A stretch of DNA of 64,000 nt. It comes from Leptospiraceae bacterium (GTDB lineage Bacteria > Spirochaetota > Leptospiria > Leptospirales > Leptospiraceae). This document shows positions 43,133 to 52,125 of the stretch, piece by piece. Under the pieces are notes generated by a model. The model was not told where the DNA came from. It made no database searches and was given only the letters and a program-made list of their open reading frames with translations. Position numbers and translations under genes: made by a program. Positions within the stretch are counted from its first letter, which is position 1. Each line of letters begins with the position of its first letter. The stretch spans positions 110,001 to 174,000 of the forward strand of contig JADJSX010000006.1 in NCBI GenBank assembly GCA_016711485.1, given 5' to 3'.

Positions 43133-43557
43133 ATTTTACCATCTTTAATTTCAGAGTAATATTTGAAAACTTTTGGAAAATGAAACACATAGTTTATTTT
43201 GGGTAATTTTGCAATTCCTTCGATTGAATCTAAGTTTAAACTTCCGTAGATATGTGGATAAAGAGAATTAACCTGTAGATGGGAACTTTTACCGCCGGGA
43301 ATTGGTTTCGGAGCTTCAAATCGTACTTTTGCTTTTACTTTGTTTAAAGAAATTTTTAAAATTAGTAACTCCAGTTCTTTGGAAAAATAATCATTTGCCA
43401 CAAGAATGGTAAGATCCTCTCCGTAAGTACAATGAATGAATCCATCTTGCGAAAATCGTTTCGGAGTATAGATATTGTCTTGAATTTGCGTAAAAAAATC
43501 CATTTTAGGAACTAGGTGAAATATAAATTCTGGATTTGGGTTTGATAGTTCATTCAT
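43129..43557 (-). CDS. DUF952 family protein
   Basis: 142 residues. The pattern IFHLVPKMDF, QDGFIHCTYGEDL, and LYPHIYGSLNLDSI is that of DUF952 (glutathione-S-transferase-like, mostly uncharacterised). Overlaps rfbD by 4 nt and bioF by 8 nt, so three genes form a minus-strand operon. The role is not known. Confidence 0.8.
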   Translation of the reverse strand: MNELSNPNPEFIFHLVPKMDFFTQIQDNIYTPKRFSQDGFIHCTYGEDLTILVANDYFSKELELLILKISLNKVKAKVRFEAPKPIPGGKSSHLQVNSLYPHIYGSLNLDSIEGIAKLPKINYVFHFPKVFKYYSEIKDGKI

Positions 43558-44674
43558 GTTTTAATTTATCCAAGAGATCGAAAATTACACTTTTTGTGAT
43601 TCCAGAATTAATACTAATCCTTAATCTCGACTCTTTCACAGTAGGGGGGCGAATGGCGCGAATGTCAAATCCTTTCTCCTGCAAATGTAGAGCTCTTTTT
43701 AATGCTGTCTGTTCTTCAAATAAAACTACCGGTACAATTTGGGATTCTGAATTTAATGTTTCAAAACCAAACTCTCGTAGTCCTGACTTGAGTATATTAG
43801 CATTCTCTAAAATTCTTTTTCTTTCTTCCTCCATTTCAATAACTAAATCGATTGTTATTCCAAGAGCGTAAAGAATAGCAGGTAAAGGAGACGTAGAAAA
43901 AATAAAAGTGCGCATTGTATTGATTAAATATTCTTTAGATAGGTTTGAACAAGCAATAAATGCACCTTCCAAACCAAGAGATTTCCCACCCGTGTAAATT
44001 CGAAAATCAATATCGGCTAATAATGTATTTGCCCCTTCGTTTTCTAGAGCGAGCCCTGCTCCATTTTTCCCAAAAACTCCAAGCGCGTGAGCTTCATCTA
44101 AAATCAAACAGGCATCAAATTCTTTCTTTAAATTTATTAATTCAACAATCGGCGTTATATCGCCATCCATACTGAACAATGTTTCTGATACTATTATTTT
44201 GGGAGAAGAAGGATTGGCCTTTTTGAGTAATTCTCTCAAATGAGTCATGTCCTTGTGATGATAGTATTTTTTTACTGCACCGGAAATTCGAATTCCATCC
44301 AGAATAGATGCATGGTTGAGTCTATCTGTAAATATAATTGTTTTAGGATCAGAAATTGCATCAAGTAAACCAAGATTAGCCGCAAAACCATTTGCTACAA
44401 AAAGGGAAGTCTCCGACTGCACCCAGTTCGCAAATTGAGTTTCTGTTTTTTCAAAAATATCTCTATGACCTCGAATGAGTCTCGAAGCACCAGATCCGGC
44501 ACCGTAGAGGTCAATACCTTCTTTTAATGCTTCCAGAACTTTTGGGTGCTTAGACATACAGAGATAGTCGTTAGACGATAAATCAATGCCATTTGGTAAT
44601 TTTAAAACTCTGTATCTATTTTTTTCTTTGATTGAGATAAGTTCTTTATTTATGTAATTTTGAAATGAATTCAT
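43550..44674 (-). CDS. bioF: 8-amino-7-oxononanoate synthase (BioF-like)
   Basis: 374 residues from MNSFQNYIN at 44674, with GGAAA upstream. LSSNDYLCMSKHPKV, YGAGSGASRLIRGHRD, DEAHALGVFGKNGAG, and YTGGKSLGLEGAF (with PLP-binding Lys) mark the alpha-oxoamine synthase family. It condenses pimeloyl-CoA/ACP with alanine in biotin synthesis. Other members of the fold (KBL, SPT) are possible. First gene of the operon with DUF952 and rfbD. Confidence 0.8.
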   Translation of the reverse strand: MNSFQNYINKELISIKEKNRYRVLKLPNGIDLSSNDYLCMSKHPKVLEALKEGIDLYGAGSGASRLIRGHRDIFEKTETQFANWVQSETSLFVANGFAANLGLLDAISDPKTIIFTDRLNHASILDGIRISGAVKKYYHHKDMTHLRELLKKANPSSPKIIVSETLFSMDGDITPIVELINLKKEFDACLILDEAHALGVFGKNGAGLALENEGANTLLADIDFRIYTGGKSLGLEGAFIACSNLSKEYLINTMRTFIFSTSPLPAILYALGITIDLVIEMEEERKRILENANILKSGLREFGFETLNSESQIVPVVLFEEQTALKRALHLQEKGFDIRAIRPPTVKESRLRISINSGITKSVIFDLLDKLKHE

Positions 44675-44750
44675 TTTTATTTTTCCATTATTTTGGAATC
44701 TAGTCAAAAACCTAGAAAAAAATCAAATTACCGAATGATGTCAATTTGTT

Positions 44751-45316
44751 CTAATCCAAAATACTGGTATTTAGATTTTTCTTTTTTTCTTTGATCGAGT
44801 AAATCCCAATCTTGAAAAAAAATAGTGCTACTAATTGAGGAACTCGATGAAATTCCATACCTATAAATATACTCGGTCCGAATCCGATTGCGATATTTCC
44901 AGTTGTATACTTTGGGTAGGATATATTGGCTTTATCATCAATACAAGATCTAAATAAAACCAAAAACAATTCCCAAAATTTCCTCCAGAAAATCTGAAAC
45001 ATTCTTTATTTTTTACTGAGTTATTTTCTGTGAAGTTTTTACTAGCTGCCTTACTTAAATCGTACAGAGCACTTAATGAAGATCCTTTTTCTAAAAAATC
45101 GGGATACTCTTCAATGAGTTCTTTTGCTTGTTTTAGAAATTGGATTGTGGAGTTTTTTCTCTCCAATTGGGCATTTTGATTGTTCATTATTCCTTTGAGT
45201 ACAAGCCTTGCATTTTCAGATTCGGCAAATTGTAAGTATCCTTTAATTCGACTCGATACAAATGAAAGACCAGAAAAGTTAGTAGTTGTTATTTTAGCAG
45301 ATATTTTCTTTGGCAT
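44751..45316 (-). pseudogene. probable frameshifted hypothetical gene
   Basis: One frame (45316 to 44861) begins MPKKISAKITTTNFSGLSF, with helices RLVLKGIMNNQNAQLERKN. It becomes less protein-like near FGNCFWFYLD. A second frame from 45002 continues with KANISYPKYTTGNIAIGFGPSIFIG and a hydrophobic end. They overlap around 44945, where a single frameshift would join them. I do not recognise the family. Confidence 0.4.
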
Positions 45317-45590
45317 TCGTTTGCGTAGAAAGTAAGAATAGGAGTAGGAGAAGAATTATTTTCAATGAATTAGTATACCAGAGTGACCAGATAAAATACT
45401 AGTAACATTTACGTTTTTTTATCTTAAATAGGAACCGTAATTCGAAGCCTAATCTGAAATTGTTTTCCTAAGTTTGTCAAAGGATTTTTATTCTGTCAGT
45501 TCTGCTTTGACAGACTCCTTCGTTCATTTTACAAATAATAGTTAAATGTCTAATTATTTTTACTTGAAACAATAACGGCAAATTTTATTG

Positions 45591-45609
45591 TGTAAACATA
45601 AATGTTACA
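45591..45609. promoter_or_regulatory. candidate operator upstream of the OYE reductase
   Basis: TGTAAACATAAATGTTACA is an inverted repeat with one unpaired base, placed 15 nt before the ATG of the next gene. TetR- or ArsR-type regulators often bind such sites in front of flavin reductase genes, but no regulator gene is adjacent. The stretch 45317-45590 holds no gene. Confidence 0.4.
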
Positions 45610-45623
45610 GTAAAGGAGAACTT

Positions 45624-46715
45624 ATGAGTTCTAAATTATTTTCTAATACAAAACTTGGCAGTTTGGAGTTAAAAAATCCAATCGTTATGGCACCTATGAC
45701 ACGTAGTCGCGCAATCAATAATATTCCAAATGACCTAATGGCAACCTATTATGGGCAGAGAGCAGGGGCAGGTCTTATTGTGACCGAAGGTACTTCTCCA
45801 TCTCCTAATGGACTCGGATATGCCAGAATTCCAGGAATTTATTCAGATGCCCAAGTAGAAGGTTGGAAAAAAGTTACGGAAGCAGTGCATGCAAAAGGAA
45901 GTCGTATTTTTATACAATTAATGCATACAGGAAGAATTGGGCACCCGAATAATTTGCCTGAAGGTGCTGAAATGGTCGCCCCGTCTGCGATTGTAGCAAA
46001 AGGACAAATGTGGACTGATAAAGGCGGAATGTTAGACCATCCAACTCCTCGCGAAATGACGAAAGACGATATAGAAAAAGCAAAACAAGAATATGTAAAT
46101 GCATCTATCAATGCAGTTAAAGCTGGATTCGACGGAGTGGAACTTCATGCGGCTAATGGTTATTTGTTGGAGCAGTTTTTAAATCCAGGCGCAAACCAAA
46201 GAACTGATGAATATGGTGGAAGTTCTGAAAATCGCGCTCGTTTTGTAATTGAAGTCGCAAAGGCAGTAGCTGAAAAAATCGGAAAGGAAAAAACGGGAAT
46301 TCGTCTTTCTCCTTACGGTGCCTTCAATGATGTTGGACCTTTCCCTGATACAGAAGAGGAATATTCCTATTTGGCGACAAAGCTAAATGAAATAGGAATT
46401 GTTTATGTTCACCTTGTAGATCATTCTTCGATGGGAGCTCCAAAGGTCGAACCATCTACAGTAAAGAAAATCAGAGAAAATTTTAAAAATACTCTCATTC
46501 TAAGTGGCGGATACGATAGAGCCAGAGCAGAAGCTGATCTAGAATCTAAAGCAGGCGATTTAATTGCTTTTGGAAAACCTTTTCTTTCGAATCCCGATTT
46601 AGTTACTAGACTCGAAAAAAATGCTCCATTAGCTGCTCCAAATATGGAAGCTTTATATACTCCTGATGCAAAGGGTTATACTGATTATCCAGTAATGGAA
46701 GGCGTTCTTGCTTAA
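45624..46715 (+). CDS. old yellow enzyme family NADH:flavin oxidoreductase (alkene reductase)
   Basis: 363 residues from ATG 45624, with AGGAGA at proper spacing. FSNTKLGSLELKNPIVMAPMTRSRA, EGTSPSPNGLGYARIPGI, HTGRIGHPNNLPEG and HAANGYLLEQFLNPGANQRTD are signatures of the NemA/XenB type FMN enzymes. It reduces electrophilic C=C bonds, often in detoxification. Cytoplasmic. A palindrome just upstream may control it. Confidence 0.85.
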   Translation: MSSKLFSNTKLGSLELKNPIVMAPMTRSRAINNIPNDLMATYYGQRAGAGLIVTEGTSPSPNGLGYARIPGIYSDAQVEGWKKVTEAVHAKGSRIFIQLMHTGRIGHPNNLPEGAEMVAPSAIVAKGQMWTDKGGMLDHPTPREMTKDDIEKAKQEYVNASINAVKAGFDGVELHAANGYLLEQFLNPGANQRTDEYGGSSENRARFVIEVAKAVAEKIGKEKTGIRLSPYGAFNDVGPFPDTEEEYSYLATKLNEIGIVYVHLVDHSSMGAPKVEPSTVKKIRENFKNTLILSGGYDRARAEADLESKAGDLIAFGKPFLSNPDLVTRLEKNAPLAAPNMEALYTPDAKGYTDYPVMEGVLA

Positions 46716-47042
46716 TCCGAAAGTGTAAAATTTTTTCCATTAAATGCACCTGAGGATAATCCTCTCCTTTTTAGTGTGTTTAGTGGAAATTTCAGTTTGT
46801 TTTCTTAAGAATATTTCTGAAACAAACGTTTCTACTGTAAGCATTTTGTTTATGTTTATTTATTATTAGAAACCTAAGTAATCACTCTAAAATAAAGATT
46901 GATGAACAATTCTTCTGACTAATACTACAATTCACAGTACAAATTTTCCAAAAAAGGGAAATGAGTTTTGGTGTGGGGTATATAGGTTATCAATAAATAA
47001 TATTTTATTAAAGATTCATAGAATCCTAATGGAAACATTTTT
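46716..47042. other. intergenic region with a weak terminator
   Basis: A short hairpin, GAGGATAATCCTC (46752-46764), with a T-run follows the reductase and may end its transcript. I see no gene or other structure in the rest. Confidence 0.35.
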
Positions 47043-48650
47043 ATGCTGAACTGGAAAATCCCCAATCTATCTCGAAGCAGACTGAGTATAATAATTGTAG
47101 TCAGTGTTTTGATTGTAGTTCTTGGATGTAAACTAAAACAAAAAGCAAACATTTCAGGAATTTTACCTGGCGATAGTACTTTGCAAAGTATGACGATTAA
47201 TCCTAATTCAGTCACTATTTTGGTAGGACAGACCCAACAATACATAGCAACGGGAGTTTATCCCGATGGAACTACTCAGAATTTAACTTCATTAGTAACA
47301 TGGACTTCAGATAGTTTAGGTATCGCAACAATTGACTCCACCGGACTAACGCAGGGATTATCTGTTGGAACTGCAACGATTACAGCAACCTACAGTGGAA
47401 TTTCTGCCAATACAAATATCACTATCAATACAAATTATACAATAGGCGGAACAGTAGCTGGACTTGCCGGAACTGGATTAGTCCTTACGTTAAATTCTTC
47501 CGAAAACTTAAATATTTCGGCTAACGGTAATTTTCTATTCACAACACAGCTTTCAACTACTTCAAACTATACGGTTACAGTTACAACGCAACCTTCTGGA
47601 GAGTTTTGCTCTCTCACAAATTCCACTGGTACAGTTGCAAGCTCTAATATTTCCAATGTTACAGTCTCTTGTACATCTGGAAATACGGTTGGACCGGTAA
47701 CGGGAGGAAGTATCTTTAATCCACTTAATTTAACCTATAGTGTTACGACTGTTGCTTCTGGGGCTACGTATACAGGAGTGAATGGCGTAACGACAGATGG
47801 ACTAAATATTTATTTTACAATCGAAACGAATCATACAATTGTCAAATTAGAAATTTCGACCGGAACTATAACGAATTTAGCAGGGACTTCTGGAGTTTCT
47901 GGTACAACGGATGGGATTGGAACTATCGCAAAATTTTCTAATCCTTCAAATCTTGTTTATGTAAATAATAATTTGTACATTACAGACTATGCATCTGGTA
48001 GAGTTAGAAAATTAAATTTGTCTACAAATGTGGTGAACACTATACAAACAGGGCTATCGAGTCCTTATGGAATTACATCGGACGGAACGAACCTGTATGT
48101 AACAGAAAATGGAAAAGTTCAAAAAATTTTAATTAGTACAAGTGCAATGACAACTTTAGCTGGAAATGCAACCCAGGGATATAGTGACGGAATTGGAAGT
48201 GCTGCTAGATTTATGAGTAACGGGTCTTTACCTGGTGGTATTACATTTGATGGAACTGATTTATATTTATCCGATAGGGGGAATTGTGCTATTCGAAAAG
48301 TAGTAATAACTACAGGCACTGTGACAACTATCGCAGGGTCTCCGCCGCCAACGGCAGTTTGTTCTGGACCTACTGATGGAATCGGAACTGCTTCCGTTAT
48401 TCGTGATCCAGACGGAATTATATCTGACGGAACTAATTTATTTTTTGCAGAAAGTACTGGTAGTGTTATTCGAAAAATCGATATGAGTACTTTTAGTGTA
48501 ACAACGGTAGCTGGTCTCGCGAATACAAATGGATTAGTCGACGGTACAGGGTCCGCTGCTCGTTTTCAATATCCAGCCAGTATGACTTCTGATGGGACTA
48601 CTCTTTATATTGCTGATTGGGGAAATAATGCAATTCGAAAAATGCAATAG
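47043..48650 (+). CDS. lipoprotein with Big_2 domain and NHL-like beta-propeller
   Basis: 535 residues. The N-terminal hydrophobic segment IIIVVSVLIVVLGCKL ends in a lipobox Cys (C29). Residues about 50-120 are an Ig-like Big_2 domain (MTINPNSVTILVGQTQQY ... SDSLGIATID). A second beta domain follows (IGGTVAGLAGTGLVL). From about 235 the repeats with the pattern VTTIAGSPPP, SDGTNLYVTE, GNNAIRKM form an NHL six-bladed propeller. Surface-anchored adhesion or sensing proteins in spirochaetes have this layout; precise ligand unknown. Confidence 0.75.
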   Translation: MLNWKIPNLSRSRLSIIIVVSVLIVVLGCKLKQKANISGILPGDSTLQSMTINPNSVTILVGQTQQYIATGVYPDGTTQNLTSLVTWTSDSLGIATIDSTGLTQGLSVGTATITATYSGISANTNITINTNYTIGGTVAGLAGTGLVLTLNSSENLNISANGNFLFTTQLSTTSNYTVTVTTQPSGEFCSLTNSTGTVASSNISNVTVSCTSGNTVGPVTGGSIFNPLNLTYSVTTVASGATYTGVNGVTTDGLNIYFTIETNHTIVKLEISTGTITNLAGTSGVSGTTDGIGTIAKFSNPSNLVYVNNNLYITDYASGRVRKLNLSTNVVNTIQTGLSSPYGITSDGTNLYVTENGKVQKILISTSAMTTLAGNATQGYSDGIGSAARFMSNGSLPGGITFDGTDLYLSDRGNCAIRKVVITTGTVTTIAGSPPPTAVCSGPTDGIGTASVIRDPDGIISDGTNLFFAESTGSVIRKIDMSTFSVTTVAGLANTNGLVDGTGSAARFQYPASMTSDGTTLYIADWGNNAIRKMQ

Positions 48651-48670
48651 GTACATTGGTTTGGGGTAAA

Positions 48671-48777
48671 TTAATAACTGAATTACGCAAAATTGGTAAT
48701 TTATGCAAAGAAGGAAAACCTTGAGAATATTAGAAACTGCTAATGAATTAATAGCGATAGCGTAAGGTGAGTTAATA
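48671..48777 (+). mobile_element. MITE-like repeat, copy B (short)
   Basis: ttaataactgaattacgc at one end and gcgtaaggtgagttaata at the other are near-inverted copies. The small ORF is cut to 20 codons (starts MQRRKTLRILETANELIAIA). Related to copy A at 34346 with an internal deletion. Confidence 0.7.
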
Positions 48778-48828
48778 AAATGAGGCGGATTCAATTAATT
48801 TTTCGTTTGAATGGATAATCGTTATTAT

Positions 48829-49953
48829 TCACAAGTCAGTAACACACCTAACATAATAATGAAGAGTCTTTAATTCTAAATCTGCGTATCCGTCATTAAA
48901 TAATACACCCCATGCGACTCCTGCATTTGCAGTCGAAGTCCAATAATAGAGAGAAGCCGTACTAGGAAAAAACTTTAAATCTATAGTTGGTCTTTTGGAT
49001 CCTTGTTTGCAAAATCCGTTTGGGTTAAATCCATTACTGCAAACTCTTAGACTTTTTAGTTCTTCCAAAGAAGGTAATCGCCATTTTTTTCCTGAAAGAG
49101 TCAAAGAGTTGCAATACTTTTTTGCACCTTCCCAATCTGTTACTTCTGCCGTTCCGGTACAGTTGGTGTCGTTATTTAATCCCATATTGCATTTTTGCCA
49201 AACTAATTTTTTGCTCTTATCCGTTACTCTTCCATCCTGATTATCAATATAAATGGATTCCAAATTCTTTTCCGTTCTGGATTCATCGACCGATTTATCT
49301 GGAATAGGAATAATTAAATTTGTATCTACAATACTCGCTATTTCGTTGTAATTTTCTATTAATTGTTTTGTGCTAAATTTTGAAGCTAAAATTTCCTGTC
49401 TTGCTTTTTCCAAAGCTTTTTTCGCCTCATCAACTCTCTCTTCTAAGTTGAAAACTTCCGCTTGACTACTCCAAGTCTCTACTGTATTTTTAAGATAGTT
49501 TTTTCCAGTTTCTTTTGCACTATTTTTCTTCCTTTCCATTCTACTTTTTAGTTTTTCTCTATTCGCATTCTCTTCTAGATTTTCAATTGTGGCAAATGCC
49601 TTTTCATATAGAAAAAATGCTTCATCGAATTTTGATTCTTTATAAGCTCGATTTCCTTCCTTCTCAATACTTTCGATTTCTACTAGAAGAGTTGAATCAA
49701 TCCTCAGTCTGACGGTTTTCTTTAGATTAGAAATATCTTTCTGATATTCTTCTGGAACTTCTGTCATTTTCGTCTCAATCATTTTGTAATCTTCCAACAC
49801 AATTTTTAATTTACTTGATGTTGAATTTTTCTTAGAAATACTTTCTAATTTTGTTTCTGTCAAATTTTTGTCTGAGTTGACTTCTTGCATTTCTTCTATG
49901 CCAGCACATTGTTGTAAAAAAATTATGCTTATGATAATAATGAGTAGTTTCAT
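48829..49953 (-). CDS. lipoprotein with DUF1566 C-terminal domain
   Basis: 374 residues. IIIISIIFLQQCAG is a lipoprotein signal with Cys16. The middle (about 60-220) is charged coiled-coil, with KALEKARQEILASKF. The C-terminal ~120 residues match DUF1566: VTDKSKKLVWQKC, VTDWEGAKKYCNSL, KWRLPSLEELKSL, YYWTSTANAGVAW. The domain is common in exported proteins with unknown function. Its start overlaps the stop of the upstream gene by 4 nt. Confidence 0.75.
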   Translation of the reverse strand: MKLLIIIISIIFLQQCAGIEEMQEVNSDKNLTETKLESISKKNSTSSKLKIVLEDYKMIETKMTEVPEEYQKDISNLKKTVRLRIDSTLLVEIESIEKEGNRAYKESKFDEAFFLYEKAFATIENLEENANREKLKSRMERKKNSAKETGKNYLKNTVETWSSQAEVFNLEERVDEAKKALEKARQEILASKFSTKQLIENYNEIASIVDTNLIIPIPDKSVDESRTEKNLESIYIDNQDGRVTDKSKKLVWQKCNMGLNNDTNCTGTAEVTDWEGAKKYCNSLTLSGKKWRLPSLEELKSLRVCSNGFNPNGFCKQGSKRPTIDLKFFPSTASLYYWTSTANAGVAWGVLFNDGYADLELKTLHYYVRCVTDL

Positions 49954-50816
49954 TTTTTTTCCAGGATTTGTTTTACTTTTTCATCTACAGTTTCGATTTG
50001 TGTTTTGAAATCCATTATGTAAGTAGCGGAAATTCTTTTTTTTACGCTGTCTTCAAAAGATTTTATTTTTGTTCTTTTCTCCAAAGTCAATTTAGAAGAA
50101 ATTTTCTCAACAACCTCTAGGTATTTTTTCCTACTCTCTTCGTATGATTTTCGATTGTAAAAATCATCCCCTTCTGAAATTAATTTTTTTAAAATCTCTA
50201 AAATCCTAGATACACTATTATCTTTACTTTCGAATTTTAAAATATCAATATCCAATCCTTCTATTTTTCCTGTTGAAATAGAAACTAAATTGATTTTATC
50301 ATCATACACTATTTCTGGGTTTTTATTTATTTTGTATTTTGGGTCAATCAACTTGAGGGTAATTTCTTTAATGAAATGTTCATACTGTGATTCGAAAAAA
50401 TTTTCCTCTACAACAGATTTTGTACTGAAAATCAAACTTGCATTATCTCTGATAATATTACTAAAAACAAACTTTAAACGATCCCCATCGAAATAAATAT
50501 CTCCGTAAATAATTTCATCTGCATTGATAGCTTCCGCAATTTGTTGCATGCAGATTTTTTCGTCACATCCTTGTTTCATTAGTTGAGCCGCTTTTTTATT
50601 CATTACGGCTACATCATTGTCATCCACAACCATATAAGTTCCGGTTTTTTCGAGGACGTTTAGTTTGATTCTACTTTTGATTGTCTGTTTAATATTGTCT
50701 GGGATTGTTTTGTGAAAATTTACATAGGAAATATACAACTTAATTCTATTTTCTCGCGAATCAGAATTTAATCCAAGTGATAGGATAAATAAAAATAGGG
50801 AGAACAAATTTTTCAT
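49950..50816 (-). CDS. exported TolB/FlgO-like protein with helical tail
   Basis: 288 residues from the ATG at 50816. KNLFSLFLFILSLGLNS is a signal peptide. MVVDDNDVAVMNKKAAQ, QQIAEAINADEIIYGDIYF and KFVFSNIIRDNASLIFSTKS are the alpha-beta pattern seen in TolB N-terminal/CsgG-like proteins. The tail is helical. Coupled by 4 nt with the DUF1566 lipoprotein gene; the pair probably forms one envelope complex. Confidence 0.55.
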   Translation of the reverse strand: MKNLFSLFLFILSLGLNSDSRENRIKLYISYVNFHKTIPDNIKQTIKSRIKLNVLEKTGTYMVVDDNDVAVMNKKAAQLMKQGCDEKICMQQIAEAINADEIIYGDIYFDGDRLKFVFSNIIRDNASLIFSTKSVVEENFFESQYEHFIKEITLKLIDPKYKINKNPEIVYDDKINLVSISTGKIEGLDIDILKFESKDNSVSRILEILKKLISEGDDFYNRKSYEESRKKYLEVVEKISSKLTLEKRTKIKSFEDSVKKRISATYIMDFKTQIETVDEKVKQILEKK

Positions 50817-50865
50817 GGGCAACCTTGATTTAAAAATAGATTTTTTCATTATAGAACCTTAGCAA

Positions 50866-51039
50866 TTAATAATTCACCTTACGCAAGGTGAGTCCTGCGT
50901 CCACGGGAAGTTTGCACCTAGCGGTGGGCTCGTCCCCCCTTTCGCTTAGTCGCTCACCTTCAGCCAAGCTATCGCGGGCTATTGAATTTATTAATTCATT
51001 AGCATTTTCTAATATTCTTAATTTATCTTCAAACTTCAT
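50866..51039 (-). CDS. small ORF of the MITE-like repeat, 57 aa
   Basis: 57 codons from ATG at 51039. The protein starts MKFEDKLRILENANELIN and then runs through the variable part (GERLSERGDEPTARCKLP). An AAGGAAAA stretch sits before the ATG. The first 15 residues match the ORF in copy D (MKFKAKLRILDRANKLMN), the rest differs. Start-region conservation at the protein level could reflect the DNA repeat rather than a real protein. Confidence 0.4.
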   Translation of the reverse strand: MKFEDKLRILENANELINSIARDSLAEGERLSERGDEPTARCKLPVDAGLTLRKVNY

Positions 51040-51073
51040 AATTTTCCTTTTTTGCGTAACGTCAGTTAATAAT
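50866..51073 (-). mobile_element. MITE-like repeat, copy C (intact small ORF)
   Basis: ttaataattcaccttacgc at the left is mirrored by gcgtaacgtcagttaataa at the right. It is inserted between the CsgG-like gene and the thioredoxin gene. A small ORF fills its interior (50866-51039, minus). Confidence 0.75.
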
Positions 51074-51630
51074 TAATTTTTCTGGGGTGCTAAATACTTT
51101 GTTATTGTTTTTATATTTTCGCTTGAATAACCTTCTATTGAAATTAGTTTTTGTGCATTTTTATTGATGATGATTGTGACAGGATATCCTTTTACTCCAA
51201 ATTTTCCTTGCAGAGTACCAATCGGGTCTATAAATACTTCATCCAGATTTAATTTTTTCATTTTCTCTCTTACATCTTCGCCTTGTTCTGCAAATATAAC
51301 AAATAATTTCATATTCTTTCTTTTTTCTTTTAATGAAATCAACTCTGTTATTTCTATTTCACATGGTTTACAATGAACAGAAGTAAAGTTCAGAATTATT
51401 TTTTCGTCAGAATTTAATTCACTTAGTATTTTATAAAATAGAATTCGATTTCCATTTATATCGAATAAAGCAAAATTGGCAACAGTCTCAGCAAATATTG
51501 GGAAAGTTAAAAATAACAATATAAGAGCCTGTCTGAAAAGTGTATTAGAGGCTCTTGGAACTTGACTTTTAAGTATAGAGTAACTACTTCTCAGACACGC
51601 TTTAATAAAAACGCTTTTATCTAATTTCAC
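51073..51630 (-). CDS. thioredoxin-like (TlpA/ResA type) exported protein
   Basis: 185 residues, GTG start. The hydrophobic segment LILLFLTFPIFAE is a signal peptide. The thioredoxin fold follows: IILNFTSVHCKPCEIEI with the CKPC redox motif, then GVKGYPVTIII with the cis-Pro. It reduces or oxidises protein disulphides in the periplasm. The first ~35 residues come from a 76-bp inverted-repeat element (51526-51601), so the original start may have been different. Confidence 0.7.
   Translation of the reverse strand: MKLDKSVFIKACLRSSYSILKSQVPRASNTLFRQALILLFLTFPIFAETVANFALFDINGNRILFYKILSELNSDEKIILNFTSVHCKPCEIEITELISLKEKRKNMKLFVIFAEQGEDVREKMKKLNLDEVFIDPIGTLQGKFGVKGYPVTIIINKNAQKLISIEGYSSENIKTITKYLAPQKN
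51526..51601. mobile_element. 76-bp inverted-repeat element at the 5' end of the thioredoxin gene
   Basis: AGCCTGTCTGAAAAG (51526-51540) and CTTCTCAGACACGCT (51587-51601) are inverted ends with 13 of 15 matches. It lacks an ORF of its own and sits between the predicted start and the signal peptide of the thioredoxin gene. No target duplication is clear. Confidence 0.55.
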
Positions 51631-51635
51631 AATTA

Positions 51636-51807
51636 CTATCTCACCTTACGTGCAAGCTCGTTGCAGTAGTACAGTCCATAGAGAGCCTGTCGGCGACTTG
51701 GGCTACCGCCCAAACCTGCTTATTCATTAATTTATTAGCTCTATCTAATATTCTTAACTTTGCTTTAAATTTCATAATTTTTCTTTTTTGCGAAACATCA
51801 GTTACTA
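51636..51807 (-). mobile_element. MITE-like repeat, copy D (intact small ORF)
   Basis: Starts ctatctcaccttacg and ends cgaaacatcagttac, with the same core as the others. It carries an ORF of 44 codons (51641-51775, minus). The ORF's middle (NKQVWAVAQVADRL) also appears in decayed form in copy A, so A and D are the closest pair. Confidence 0.75.
51641..51775 (-). CDS. small ORF of the MITE-like repeat, 44 aa
   Basis: 44 codons from the ATG at 51775, MKFKAKLRILDRANKLMN then NKQVWAVAQVADRL. Ends with TGA at 51641. No known domain. Confidence 0.35.
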   Translation of the reverse strand: MKFKAKLRILDRANKLMNKQVWAVAQVADRLSMDCTTATSLHVR

Positions 51808-52125
51808 TTTTTTATTGGATTCCAATTAAGTCCAAATAAAAATTCAGTAATTCATATTAAGCATTAAATAGGAATTGATATGGTAAATTAGAATATCAGA
51901 ATGCATCAGCGTTTATCAATCTTTCTTTTTCTATTTCTATTAAGTTGACAGCATTGGGTCCATCCAAACTAATTCACTTCTTTTTTAGAAATCCAAATTC
52001 CGCATTAAAACAGATTCAGTCGAGTTGACAGCGTAACGAAGTCGCATTAGAAATCAGAATAATAAAAAAAATTCAGAAAAAGATAAATACAAATTCCCTA
52101 GTAGGAAAACTCTTACAATTAAGCT
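51808..52125. other. intergenic region with a duplicated gttgacagc word
   Basis: No gene. The word gttgacagc appears twice (about 51945 and 52024), about 80 bases apart, with some similar flanks. Nothing else is recognised. Confidence 0.3.

Noticed and set aside
47043..48650. Direct DNA repeats as a mobile element in the NHL gene
   Set aside because: They are codon-level repeats of the beta-propeller blades.
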